A stretch of 64,000 nt of DNA from DSWT01 sp035415725. Its GTDB lineage: Bacteria > Chloroflexota > Anaerolineae > B4-G1 > SLSP01. Both the position numbers and the translations under genes were made by a program. Under the pieces are notes generated by a model, which was given only the letters and a program-made list of their open reading frames with translations, was not told the DNA's origin and searched no databases. The DNA lies in contig DAOOGN010000002.1 in NCBI GenBank assembly GCA_035415725.1, positions 1 through 64,000 of the forward strand, written 5' to 3'. This document shows, piece by piece, positions 24,590 through 32,464 of this stretch (position 1 is the first letter of the stretch; each line of letters opens with the position of its first letter).

Positions 24590-25387
24590 TCAGGTTTGTT
24601 GATTTTGCCACCGCTTATGAACATCCGCCCACAAATCATCATCCCATACTCCCATAGAGCGCACTTCTACAGCTCGACCGTGAGCAATTGCAGTCCCAGA
24701 CCAACTTTCTATTTCTTGCTTGATCCGTGGAGCGTATCGCATAACATTTTCAGGAAAATATAGAACGACTTTGCCGTCCGATGCTAATTGTGGTATAGAA
24801 GCGTAGTTTTCCACAACATTCCGCAAATTGTTCATATATAAGAGCTTATCTGCTGGTGGCCGTTGCTGCAAATACCGAAAGAAATCGTCATCACTTAAGC
24901 GATTCCCTTGGGCATCTTTAGGTCGCAATAAGGACCATGCTTTTGAGTCAACAACTTCGATTAACTCATCTGATTGTTTATCACGACGAACAACAAAATC
25001 GGGGTTGATATTCTTGCCTGCATCTGTGGTAAGATGTGGTTGATGCGTAATCTGTTCAGCATCATAAAGCTCTCGCAAAGCGTTACGAGTTCTTGCTTCA
25101 CCAGCATCCCCTTTAGCTATTAGCAAATCATTCTTCGTGAGTCCACGCTCCTGAATACGGGAGTCCTTTTCTGCGGTACAGAGCGCCATATGATCATCAA
25201 GTTCTTGTTCTACCCCAGCGACAACCAAATGTTTCTTGGCGCCTTCTTGAGTACTTGATGGCGCAAGTGCAGCCTCCGTTTCCATTTGCTCTGTCAATTG
25301 TGAGATATTATCCTTGCCCTTATGCACATCAGAAACACTAGGTGTCATCTTAGGGTTGTCTGTGGTATGTGAAAAATCGTTGTTCAT
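24590..25387 (-). CDS. Putative effector: shared N-terminal motif plus PD-(D/E)xK nuclease
   Basis: 265 residues. Residues 23-36 (KGKDNISQLTEQME) carry the shared N-terminal motif. The C-terminal two thirds fit a restriction-endonuclease-like fold: a helix with Glu98 (GDAGEARTRNALRELY), then Asp130 in NPDFVVRRD and IEVVDSKAW with Asp147 and Lys149, the PD...(D/E)xK signature. The protein is therefore probably a DNA (or RNA) nuclease. The ATG overlaps the stop of the GNAT gene (ATGA), coupling their translation. The gene is visibly more AT-rich than the ATPase gene upstream. No candidate immunity gene is adjacent. Confidence 0.82.
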   Translation of the reverse strand: MNNDFSHTTDNPKMTPSVSDVHKGKDNISQLTEQMETEAALAPSSTQEGAKKHLVVAGVEQELDDHMALCTAEKDSRIQERGLTKNDLLIAKGDAGEARTRNALRELYDAEQITHQPHLTTDAGKNINPDFVVRRDKQSDELIEVVDSKAWSLLRPKDAQGNRLSDDDFFRYLQQRPPADKLLYMNNLRNVVENYASIPQLASDGKVVLYFPENVMRYAPRIKQEIESWSGTAIAHGRAVEVRSMGVWDDDLWADVHKRWQNQQT

Positions 25388-26019
25388 AACTTTTTGCGTA
25401 TTTCAGGTGAGTTAGGATTTTCATCGGGAGTCTGATAGCCGTTGTGCTCAAAGAAAGAACGGGCGCTATCCGATTCTGGAAACCCAACGATTTCTTTAGC
25501 CCCACTCATACGGGCATGAGTCTCTACCCGATCCAATAAAATCTTACCAATGCCGCGACCTCGTTGTGTCGGGTCATCAATCCCAATGTATTCCAGACGC
25601 GCTTGGACATTTTGCGCCTTGTCATATCGATCGGTGATGAAATTACCTTCTTTGTTTACTTGAAGTCCTAACCGCGCATACCCAATACATTGATCACCCC
25701 GATAAATATCGAAGCGCACCTGTTGATAGGGAGCGCGTTCATTGCGTGCCATCGTTTCTTGCATCGTTACCGGCGAGCCGTTTTCCGTGCGTAGAGTTAA
25801 TGTATCCCCTAATTTATCTTGCACCTGAGTTTCAACCACATCATTGTCAACAATATCTGTTTGTCTAGACATTGAGCCAGTATACAAATCCCGTGAGGCT
25901 ACAGGCTGTGCCTCTAAACTCTTTGTAAGTTTAGCAATATTGTCCTGTGCAGTTTCCTTTCTAGAAAACGCTTTTGGGGACACTTGTTCACTCAAATTAG
26001 AACGATCTGAGGCGCTCAT
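25384..26019 (-). CDS. Putative effector: shared N-terminal motif plus GNAT acetyltransferase
   Basis: 211 residues from ATG 26019, which overlaps the stop of the second HerA-type ATPase (ATGA); the frame is open 35 codons further upstream inside that gene. With this start, residues 23-36 (TAQDNIAKLTKSLE) hold the shared motif at the same distance from the N-terminus as in the other three proteins, which supports the choice. The C-terminal domain is a GNAT N-acetyltransferase: YIGIDDPTQRGRGIGKILLD is the acetyl-CoA pyrophosphate loop, and SARSFFEHNGYQ is the typical terminal helix-strand. The substrate is unknown. It may be an effector that modifies a target, or a self-protective modifier. 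Confidence 0.85.
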   Translation of the reverse strand: MSASDRSNLSEQVSPKAFSRKETAQDNIAKLTKSLEAQPVASRDLYTGSMSRQTDIVDNDVVETQVQDKLGDTLTLRTENGSPVTMQETMARNERAPYQQVRFDIYRGDQCIGYARLGLQVNKEGNFITDRYDKAQNVQARLEYIGIDDPTQRGRGIGKILLDRVETHARMSGAKEIVGFPESDSARSFFEHNGYQTPDENPNSPEIRKKL

Positions 26020-28904
26020 TGATGTACTCCATTCCTGCAAAACATCCAGAAATTCTCTTCCCACGTCAACTTTCCCGTCTCCGGGAACAAGCCGCTGGCC
26101 TCTTTCAAATGCAAGAACAGACAATACACCGCAGCTTGCGCGCGTTCACCTGACAACGACTCGCTGGCGTGTTGAGCCACGGCGTCGCGGCAGAAAGCTA
26201 CGACTTGCTGCACCGCCGCGCCCGCCCCTAACGCGGGGTTCAGGTTCGCGCACAATTCGGTAAACTGGTCTACCAGTTTCAGTGACTTATCAAACAACAA
26301 CCCCTCCCCGTGATCCCGCACCTTGCAGCACGCGGGACACAGCTTGCAGCCCGCGTAAGGCACATAGTGCGAGGCAAATTGCTGTTGGTAGGGGGCCATC
26401 AGCCGCGCCAATTCCTCGTCGCTCACGGGACGGCTTTCGACGCCGGCGCCTTGCGCTTCCCATACCTGCCAGAAGTTGGCGGCGTGCATCAGCACCGGTT
26501 CCTGCGTGTCCAGCCCGTAGACGGCGGCCTCGCCCGTCTCCAGCGTGACGACGTGCTCCTGCTGGAACTCGTCGAACTTCATTGCCTTGCCCATCACATC
26601 GCGGTCGTCCGCCGAGGTGAGCCGCTGCATGATTTTGAGCGCCGTGTTGCCGATGACGTCGGGCACCAGTTTGGTGGGTAACTGCTCGGCAATGATGATG
26701 CCCTCGCCGTACTTGCGGTTCTCAGCCAGCGCCCGCGCGAAGGCCTGTGCCGCCTGCCCCTTGGTGTTGGCCTGTTCCGCGCTGGTTTCGGATGAGACGT
26801 TTTCCAACAGCCGGTGCGCCTCCTCAATCAAAATGACGTGCTGCAACTGCCCCTTGCGCCCGCGCGCGCGGCCCTTGTCCAGATACTCGTTCACCATCAT
26901 CAGCATAAAAGCCATCATCAGCGCCTTGTCCTCGTCGTCGCCGATGTGGCGCAGTTCGACGAGCGTGGGACGCTCCATCCACGTCTCAATAGGCAGCGAT
27001 TGCCGCGCGGAGAGGATGCGCCCGCAACCACCCTCCAGCAGCGCTTCGATGCGCAGCTTGCTCGCACCCCGGATGTTGCCTTTGACCTCGCCCTCATGTT
27101 CAATTTCGTGATCCACGACATGCGTCAGTTGGTTGTAGAAGTCGCGCATCGTGGGGAACGCCGGATCACCCGCGCCACCGGTCGGTTTGCGAAACGCCGT
27201 CCAGCCGCAGCGGTAGTAAGTGCGATTGAGCGCCTTGAGGAACAGGCGCGGCAGCGGTTCCCACATCGGGATGGCGGCCTTGAAGGCGGTGAGCAGCGCG
27301 GAGATGTGCTCGTTCACCGTTACGCCGCGCTGAATCTCGAAGGGGTTGAGGCGGAAGGGCGCAGTTTCCTCATCGCCCAGGGTGAAGACTTGCAGCCGCT
27401 CGCGCAGATGCGGCAGGCGCAATAGCGCGCGGTAGTCATCGTGCTCGGCATTGACCGGCTCGATGACCAGGAAGGGAACATCGTGCCGCGCCAGTTCTGC
27501 CAGCAGGTGCAAGCAGGTGGTGGTCTTGCCACTGCCCGTTGTGCCGACGATGAGCACATGCTTGGTCAAATCGTGCAAGTGGATGCGGTGCGGCGTACCA
27601 TCGGCGCGCTGCCCGATCTCAATGAACGGCGTGCGCACGTCACCCTGTGCCAGCGTTACAAACGCGCCGGAGTGGATACGCAGGCCGATTTCGTCGCGAC
27701 GCTCCAGGGCGGGCATACGGAAGGCGCAACTGGCCTCTTGCACGTCCACCAGGTAGGGCAAGCGGGCCAACGCAGCGCAGGTCTCGCCCAGGCGGCCTGT
27801 CACTTGTAGCATCGGGTTTTCCCCCGAATTCTGGAACACGGTATGCAACATCTGCATATCCAGCCGACGTAAGTCCTCGCGGGCCAGCGCCAGCCGCTCA
27901 CCGCTCAGCCAGACTTCGCGGGGGATGTACGGCAGGCTGACCTCGTCCTTGGGATCACCGGGGGTGGGGATGTGGCCTACCATCTCTGCTTCCAACGCAC
28001 CGACGACGCTGGGATCCACGGCCCCCTGCGCTGCGATGTAGGGACGGAAGACCAGGGGACGCTCCAGGCGTTCCAGGTAGTTTTCGACGATCTCTGCACT
28101 GAGTTGAGCTTTGGGATCGGGTAGGAAGCTCTCCTGTCCACTTTGGTCCAGGTTGTCACGATTGGATATTTGCCGCGCGCCCGCTGCCAGCGTTGAGGTC
28201 ATCCCCATACGGCGCGACTTCTCGCGGCCCTCGCCGGCCTTGCGCAGTTGCCCGGCCAGAGCGTTGAGGGCGTCACGTTCGGCGTCCTCCAATATCAACG
28301 GCGTGAGCGCCAGGCTGACAATGTGCGGCTGCTCCTGGCGTTGGAGCGTCTTGCACAGCCCGGCCATGCTGCTGATGCCCCACTTATAGGGGTGGGGAAC
28401 AGCATAAGCTTGCCCGGAGCGCAATAGCTGCCCAAATTCCACCGATTTTTCCAGGCTCACCACCTGCGCCGTTTCCATTGGAAACGGCGCGTAGAGCGCG
28501 TCGAAGCTCGCCGCGTCCGTCGCCGGGCGCAGACCGCCGCGATAGAAATCGTAGGGGAACTGCTTGGTGAGATCCGTCCACAACTCGTAGGCCAGGTCGC
28601 GCGCGTCCTGCGCGGAACGCCCTGCCCCCTTGCCCAGAAAAGCCAATCTGAGCGTTTGCCCATCCCAGAGATAGCGCAACTCGAAGGCGCGCAGGCCGCG
28701 CTCCGGGTCGGGCTGCACGTTCAACTGCATCAGTAGGAGCCGCTGCGCGTTGATGACGCGGCGTAGCCGCTCGATCTCGTCTACGTTCTCGAATTGCTCG
28801 TAAGATGACAGATCGGGCACAGAGACGATCTCGGCAGCGAAAAGCGCGTGATAGAGGGGCGAAAAGCTATTCGGCGACATGAGATGAAAATATAGAGTAG
28901 ACAT
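26016..28904 (-). CDS. HerA/FtsK/VirB4-superfamily P-loop ATPase (second copy) with Cys cluster
   Basis: 962 residues from ATG 28904, which has GAGGA 7 nt upstream. The N-terminal 440 residues lack known motifs. The motor domain carries Walker A VGTTGSGKTTT (Lys460), FLVIEPVNAEHDDY, and Walker B VILIEEAHRLL (Glu694, Glu695). IIIAEQLPTKLVPDVIGNTA is the typical HerA/VirB4 post-Walker-B strand. Near the C-terminus C853-x2-C856-x2-C859-C860 forms a likely metal-binding knuckle absent from the first ATPase. The two ATPases share overall layout and are paralogues. The gene leads straight into three putative effector genes, the first overlapping it, which is what a substrate-loading motor would show. 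Confidence 0.9.
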   Translation of the reverse strand: MSTLYFHLMSPNSFSPLYHALFAAEIVSVPDLSSYEQFENVDEIERLRRVINAQRLLLMQLNVQPDPERGLRAFELRYLWDGQTLRLAFLGKGAGRSAQDARDLAYELWTDLTKQFPYDFYRGGLRPATDAASFDALYAPFPMETAQVVSLEKSVEFGQLLRSGQAYAVPHPYKWGISSMAGLCKTLQRQEQPHIVSLALTPLILEDAERDALNALAGQLRKAGEGREKSRRMGMTSTLAAGARQISNRDNLDQSGQESFLPDPKAQLSAEIVENYLERLERPLVFRPYIAAQGAVDPSVVGALEAEMVGHIPTPGDPKDEVSLPYIPREVWLSGERLALAREDLRRLDMQMLHTVFQNSGENPMLQVTGRLGETCAALARLPYLVDVQEASCAFRMPALERRDEIGLRIHSGAFVTLAQGDVRTPFIEIGQRADGTPHRIHLHDLTKHVLIVGTTGSGKTTTCLHLLAELARHDVPFLVIEPVNAEHDDYRALLRLPHLRERLQVFTLGDEETAPFRLNPFEIQRGVTVNEHISALLTAFKAAIPMWEPLPRLFLKALNRTYYRCGWTAFRKPTGGAGDPAFPTMRDFYNQLTHVVDHEIEHEGEVKGNIRGASKLRIEALLEGGCGRILSARQSLPIETWMERPTLVELRHIGDDEDKALMMAFMLMMVNEYLDKGRARGRKGQLQHVILIEEAHRLLENVSSETSAEQANTKGQAAQAFARALAENRKYGEGIIIAEQLPTKLVPDVIGNTALKIMQRLTSADDRDVMGKAMKFDEFQQEHVVTLETGEAAVYGLDTQEPVLMHAANFWQVWEAQGAGVESRPVSDEELARLMAPYQQQFASHYVPYAGCKLCPACCKVRDHGEGLLFDKSLKLVDQFTELCANLNPALGAGAAVQQVVAFCRDAVAQHASESLSGERAQAAVYCLFLHLKEASGLFPETGKLTWEENFWMFCRNGVHQ

Positions 28905-28917
28905 TTTGTTCCTCACA

Positions 28918-30351
28918 CTATCGACTGGGTGGTTTAGGCGGACGATCATGCGTAATCGCCGCCCCGCGTTTCTGGGGTTTAGTCAGCTGGACAGCTCGCC
29001 CGCCTGTAGATGTTGTTCCAGTTCGCGCTTGTGGGCGACTGACGTTGCCGGCGTTACGCTGTCTGGATTGCGCCAACTTTCGGGCAACCCATAGTGCAAG
29101 CAAGAGTAATGGCAGACCAATCGCCACAAAAGGTAGCCAACGGGGTAAAATAATGGTTGGCCTTATTGCAGTGGAGGCGACATAGTAAGGCGGCGCAAAA
29201 TCTGCGCCAGCCTGGTTCCCCCAATCCATCAATGCTGCAATCGAGTGCGTACTGCTAATAGTGTACAAGGTCTGGTTGCTGTCAAAAGCGGTGCTTTCGC
29301 CTTGGTTCAGAACGCCTTGATAGGCAATTGCATTGTTAGCGTCACGCACTTCAATGTTAGCGCCATCTTCATAGGAGAATATTTGCAGTCGCGCCCCGTC
29401 AATCGCCGGATAGTAGAAACGGCGTCCAATTCCAATGCCGGTTTCGTCTTGGGCAAATATCATGTGTGCATATTGACTGTCATAGCTCGTTGTGGGGGAC
29501 ACACTGACGGCGACAGGTTCACCGGCCTCAATGCTTAACAGTAAGGTGTTTACGTCAGGGAGTGTATGCATCTGGCCCATATTCAATGTCCCTTGCCATA
29601 ACACTTCCCCGGTTTCAGCATTATGGACTGTGACAGACGTGTTATCCTGGTAGGCAATCACGTTCAAATCATGCGTCCAGCCGCCGGCATCGCCGGCCCA
29701 TGTATAGAACTTGCGCCCGGTAAACCGGCCATCGTCAGCCGGTACATAGTAACCTTGATCACTGTAACTCAACGCCGAAACGGGATGTGTAGCCTCCACC
29801 GTCAAATAAACGTGGGACAAATCTGGCTCGAAATGGGCCTCACCTGCATTCAGCGTCCCTTGCCAAATCACTTTCTTGCTATCAGTTTCCGTTATAGTGA
29901 CGGCTGTATTATCCTGGTAAGCAAAAATGACGAAGTTTCGCGCGGCATCCATTAAACCAAACAAACTCCCGGCGCCTTCTGATTGGTAGGTATAGAATAA
30001 CTGCCCGGTCCCCAGTCCTTGTTCATTTAAAGCGTAGTATCCCATCACTCCACCCGTCGTCGGGTCTCCGACCAGGGTGGCATAAGGGTGAGTTCCTATC
30101 ACGTGATAGACGCCTGATCCCGGATTCAGCCGGTGATGTTCTCCCTTGTCCAATCGACCCTGCCATATCGTGCGCCCACCAGCCGTGTTGACCTGTAACG
30201 AAGTTCCATTGGTGTAACTGAAAATCACAATCTCTGAATGGGTAAAAACATACGTAGGATAACTGGCTACGCCAATAGTCTGTCCACAGCCAGAGAGAAC
30301 GAATATCAATAAACAAGCTATCAACATAACCTGGTATGTATGGAATCGCAT
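28918..30351 (-). CDS. Surface beta-repeat (IgGFc-binding-like) protein with C-terminal anchor and Pro/Arg tail
   Basis: 477 residues. The N-terminus looks like a lipoprotein or secretion signal (CLLIFVLSGCGQT, lipobox LSGC). Four repeats of about 90 residues follow, each with IF/VIAYQDNTSVTV-like and WQGTLN-G-like segments, resembling IgGFc-binding-type propeller blades. A transmembrane helix near the end (FVAIGLPLLLLALWVARKLA) leads to a cytoplasmic tail of about 60 residues ending DRPPKPPSR, like other tails in the cluster. If the lipobox were used, the protein would be tethered at both ends, so ordinary signal cleavage is also possible. It sits just upstream of the second ATPase. Confidence 0.8.
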   Translation of the reverse strand: MRFHTYQVMLIACLLIFVLSGCGQTIGVASYPTYVFTHSEIVIFSYTNGTSLQVNTAGGRTIWQGRLDKGEHHRLNPGSGVYHVIGTHPYATLVGDPTTGGVMGYYALNEQGLGTGQLFYTYQSEGAGSLFGLMDAARNFVIFAYQDNTAVTITETDSKKVIWQGTLNAGEAHFEPDLSHVYLTVEATHPVSALSYSDQGYYVPADDGRFTGRKFYTWAGDAGGWTHDLNVIAYQDNTSVTVHNAETGEVLWQGTLNMGQMHTLPDVNTLLLSIEAGEPVAVSVSPTTSYDSQYAHMIFAQDETGIGIGRRFYYPAIDGARLQIFSYEDGANIEVRDANNAIAYQGVLNQGESTAFDSNQTLYTISSTHSIAALMDWGNQAGADFAPPYYVASTAIRPTIILPRWLPFVAIGLPLLLLALWVARKLAQSRQRNAGNVSRPQARTGTTSTGGRAVQLTKPQKRGAAITHDRPPKPPSR

Positions 30352-30426
30352 AATTTTTATCGCTTTCCTTCATTGCAGACGTTGTAATGCTTCACCGTGT
30401 GTCACATAAAACTCAAGGGCTAAGAT

Positions 30427-30909
30427 TTAGCGAATGCGCGGTCTAGGCGGTTTAACGGAAGCCGGTCGAATTCCTTCACGCGCTTTACTTGACGGAGGGT
30501 GTCCCTTTGCCTTAATAGAAGGAGGCGGTATTCTAACGTTCTTGGCAGTTGGCGTGTGAATCGTGGGGTATGGTCGGGCTACGGGACGCGCTGGTGAAAC
30601 TGCGGGCGCGCGCGCTGGCCGGCTTTTTGATCGATTGAGTACCTCACTCAAAGCTGAGATTAGCCAGACCATGAGCGCAACGAATCCCATCACCAAAAGC
30701 AGCGCTAATCCGCCCCCGCCGTCGCCGCCATAATCGGGCAACGCCCATCCCTGGTCGCGCCCATACTCATCCACGTAACGGTCATTGGCGTCCACATGAC
30801 CGCGATCACGGTACCCATCGCGGACACGGTTCCAGTAATCCACCTCGCCCACGCGATTCCCGCGATAATCACGCAAAATGCGATTTTTATCCATCCGGTA
30901 ATTTGCCAT
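30427..30909 (-). CDS. Single-pass membrane protein with Pro/Arg-rich tail
   Basis: 160 residues. The N-terminal 60 are charged and repetitive (ILRDYRGNRVGEVDYWNRV then GYRDRGHVDANDRYVDEYGR), resembling short 'D.G..VG.VD' beta repeats. A Gly-rich hinge is followed by one transmembrane helix (about 67-89, LALLLVMGFVALMVWLISAL). The C-terminal 70 residues are disordered and basic, ending SVKPPRPRIR. ATG at 30909 has GGGAG. No family recognised. The tail links it with the other membrane proteins of the cluster. Confidence 0.78.
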   Translation of the reverse strand: MANYRMDKNRILRDYRGNRVGEVDYWNRVRDGYRDRGHVDANDRYVDEYGRDQGWALPDYGGDGGGGLALLLVMGFVALMVWLISALSEVLNRSKSRPARAPAVSPARPVARPYPTIHTPTAKNVRIPPPSIKAKGHPPSSKAREGIRPASVKPPRPRIR

Positions 30910-30954
30910 GATATCTCCCTATAGAACCGACCAAGATCCCAATCAGGGTTTTGT

Positions 30955-31386
30955 CTACACACGTCCTTCGTCCAGCGCAGTTAACGCTTCATCCATCGCC
31001 CGCTTGAGCAAGGTCTGGAATACCTGCAAATCCCGCCGCTGCCAGCCTTCCAGGTCGGCGATACGTGCCAGGGGATCGGGGCTATCCAGCAGGCCACGCT
31101 TTAGCGCAAGGATGGCGTAAACATCCAGGTGCGCCCCGAATGGCCGTGCGTCTATATCCACTATCATGTCATCCCATTGCAGCGCCAGAAAAGGGTGACT
31201 GTCCTGTTTAGCCTCTAATACCTGACAGTTAAAATACCCGGCGAGGGATGAACCTTCCAGATAGCTACGAATCGCTTCGATGACCACCGGGCCATTGTCG
31301 GCGGCGTCTTCCACCATATCACCCCATACTTCATAAATATCATGTTTGTTGATCCCATCGCCGGGATCGCGGCGGGTATGGAACAT
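30955..31386 (-). CDS. Acidic cytoplasmic protein of unknown function
   Basis: 143 residues from ATG 31386, which has GAGGAGG 5 nt before it (an ATG six codons upstream lacks a site). It is acidic and alternates helices and strands: HDIYEVWGDMVEDAADNGPV, LALQWDDMIVDIDARPFGAH and LEGWQRRDLQVFQTLLKRAM. There is no signal peptide or transmembrane segment. I recognise no family. Its size and acidity would suit a chaperone or adaptor for neighbouring membrane proteins, but that is only a guess. Confidence 0.72.
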   Translation of the reverse strand: MFHTRRDPGDGINKHDIYEVWGDMVEDAADNGPVVIEAIRSYLEGSSLAGYFNCQVLEAKQDSHPFLALQWDDMIVDIDARPFGAHLDVYAILALKRGLLDSPDPLARIADLEGWQRRDLQVFQTLLKRAMDEALTALDEGRV

Positions 31387-31436
31387 GGGTGCCTCCTCGA
31401 GCAAACTACGGCTGGTAAATGGCGAATAATCCTGAG

Positions 31437-31739
31437 TTATTCGCGGCGGAGGGGCGGGCGACGGCTGGGGGGATCAGGTCGAGATGGAGTAGAGTGCGCT
31501 GACGCGCGTTCACCCGACAACGCAATGGCAACGGTAAGCAACAGGAAGATCGGAAGGCTCAGTACCATGAGAGGGATAATGACAATCCACAGTCCTGCCA
31601 TCGCAGACCAAATTTCCTTGAAGAAGGTACGGGTCGAACGCTCCGCCCAACACGAGAGGGAAACTCTTAGAATGATGTAGCTCCCCCATGCAAGTGTGAT
31701 GAGTCCAAAGATTAAAAGCAAAACCTCTATACCGTCCAC
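31437..31739 (-). CDS. Two-helix membrane protein with Pro/Arg tail
   Basis: 100 residues from GTG 31739, which follows AAGGAGGG by 4 nt; a GTG at 31778 in the same frame has no such site. Two transmembrane helices (about 4-26, GIEVLLLIFGLITLAWGSYI; about 46-74, AGLWIVIIPLMVLSLPIFLL) flank a short basic loop. The tail ends SRPDPPSRRPPLRRE, in the style of the other Pro/Arg tails of the cluster. No known family. Confidence 0.75.
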   Translation of the reverse strand: MDGIEVLLLIFGLITLAWGSYIILRVSLSCWAERSTRTFFKEIWSAMAGLWIVIIPLMVLSLPIFLLLTVAIALSGERASAHSTPSRPDPPSRRPPLRRE

Positions 31740-31777
31740 GATTCCCTCCTTGTATAAAATAAAAGAACGCCGCTCCA

Positions 31778-32458
31778 CTATGGCTTACGGCGCGGTGGGG
31801 GGGCGCGGCGCGGGGCAGGCTCGTTGTTGCCCGGCGTACGCATAGCCGGGCGGTCCGCGCTGCGGCGCGGGGCAGGAAGCGCGGCGGGACGGCTTGACGC
31901 CGGGGGCAGCGCCGGGCGGTCCTCCACCGAGATCATCGAGGGTTTGCGCGCGCCCGGCAGTGCCGTTGGGGCGGGTTTCTCCACGGGCGGTGCCGCCGGC
32001 GCAGAGCGTCTCCTGGAGACCGGTGAGCGGAACCCGCTGCGCTGCACGAGAGACACGCCGCCGGCCAGTAGCACCCCTACCACCGGCACGGCGAGCAAAA
32101 ATAGCAGGGTGGTTTCAAATGCACCCCGACTCAAACCATAGATAGCGGCAAAGCCCGCCAGCACGATGCTGACCAAGCCTGTAACGCAGCCGGCATGGCT
32201 GATGACTTCACGGGCGAGCAGGTTACTAAACAACGGACGTAGGACAAAGCGAGTCAGAGCAAGCGGGACTGCCGGAATCAAGCAAACCAGGCCCAAGACG
32301 ACCAGCATCAGGATGCTGCCCCAGTCGCGCCCGAAGAAACCGATCCTGTACAGCCACCACAATCCCACAAACAGACTGAACCACAGATAGGGGAAGGTGA
32401 TGGTCGAGGCAATCCCGGCCAGTGCACTGCGATTTTCGGATTGTAATGGATCGTTCAT
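31778..32458 (-). CDS. Four-helix membrane protein with long Pro/Arg-rich tail
   Basis: 226 residues: about four transmembrane helices in the first 140 (FPYLWFSLFVGLWWLYRIGF, ILMLVVLGLVCLIPAVPLAL, GCVTGLVSIVLAGFAAIYGL, TTLLFLLAVPVVGVLLAGG), then an 85-residue basic Pro/Ala/Arg tail ending APRRAPPPRRKP. No family recognised. The gene begins 6 nt after the vWA gene and ends just before the two-helix protein gene, so the three are probably cotranslated as parts of one membrane assembly. Confidence 0.8.
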   Translation of the reverse strand: MNDPLQSENRSALAGIASTITFPYLWFSLFVGLWWLYRIGFFGRDWGSILMLVVLGLVCLIPAVPLALTRFVLRPLFSNLLAREVISHAGCVTGLVSIVLAGFAAIYGLSRGAFETTLLFLLAVPVVGVLLAGGVSLVQRSGFRSPVSRRRSAPAAPPVEKPAPTALPGARKPSMISVEDRPALPPASSRPAALPAPRRSADRPAMRTPGNNEPAPRRAPPPRRKP

Positions 32459-32464
32459 TGCCTG

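Noticed and set aside
14312..28904. Type VII secretion (FtsK-like ATPase plus small helical proteins)
   Set aside because: There is no EccB/C/D/E-like set, no WXG or YxxxD/E motif, and the ATPases are of HerA/VirB4 rather than EccC layout with multiple tandem motor domains.
28905..28949. Upstream start for the second ATPase (ATG at 28949)
   Set aside because: It would overlap the previous gene's end, whereas ATG 28904 has a good GAGGA site and gives the usual short spacing.
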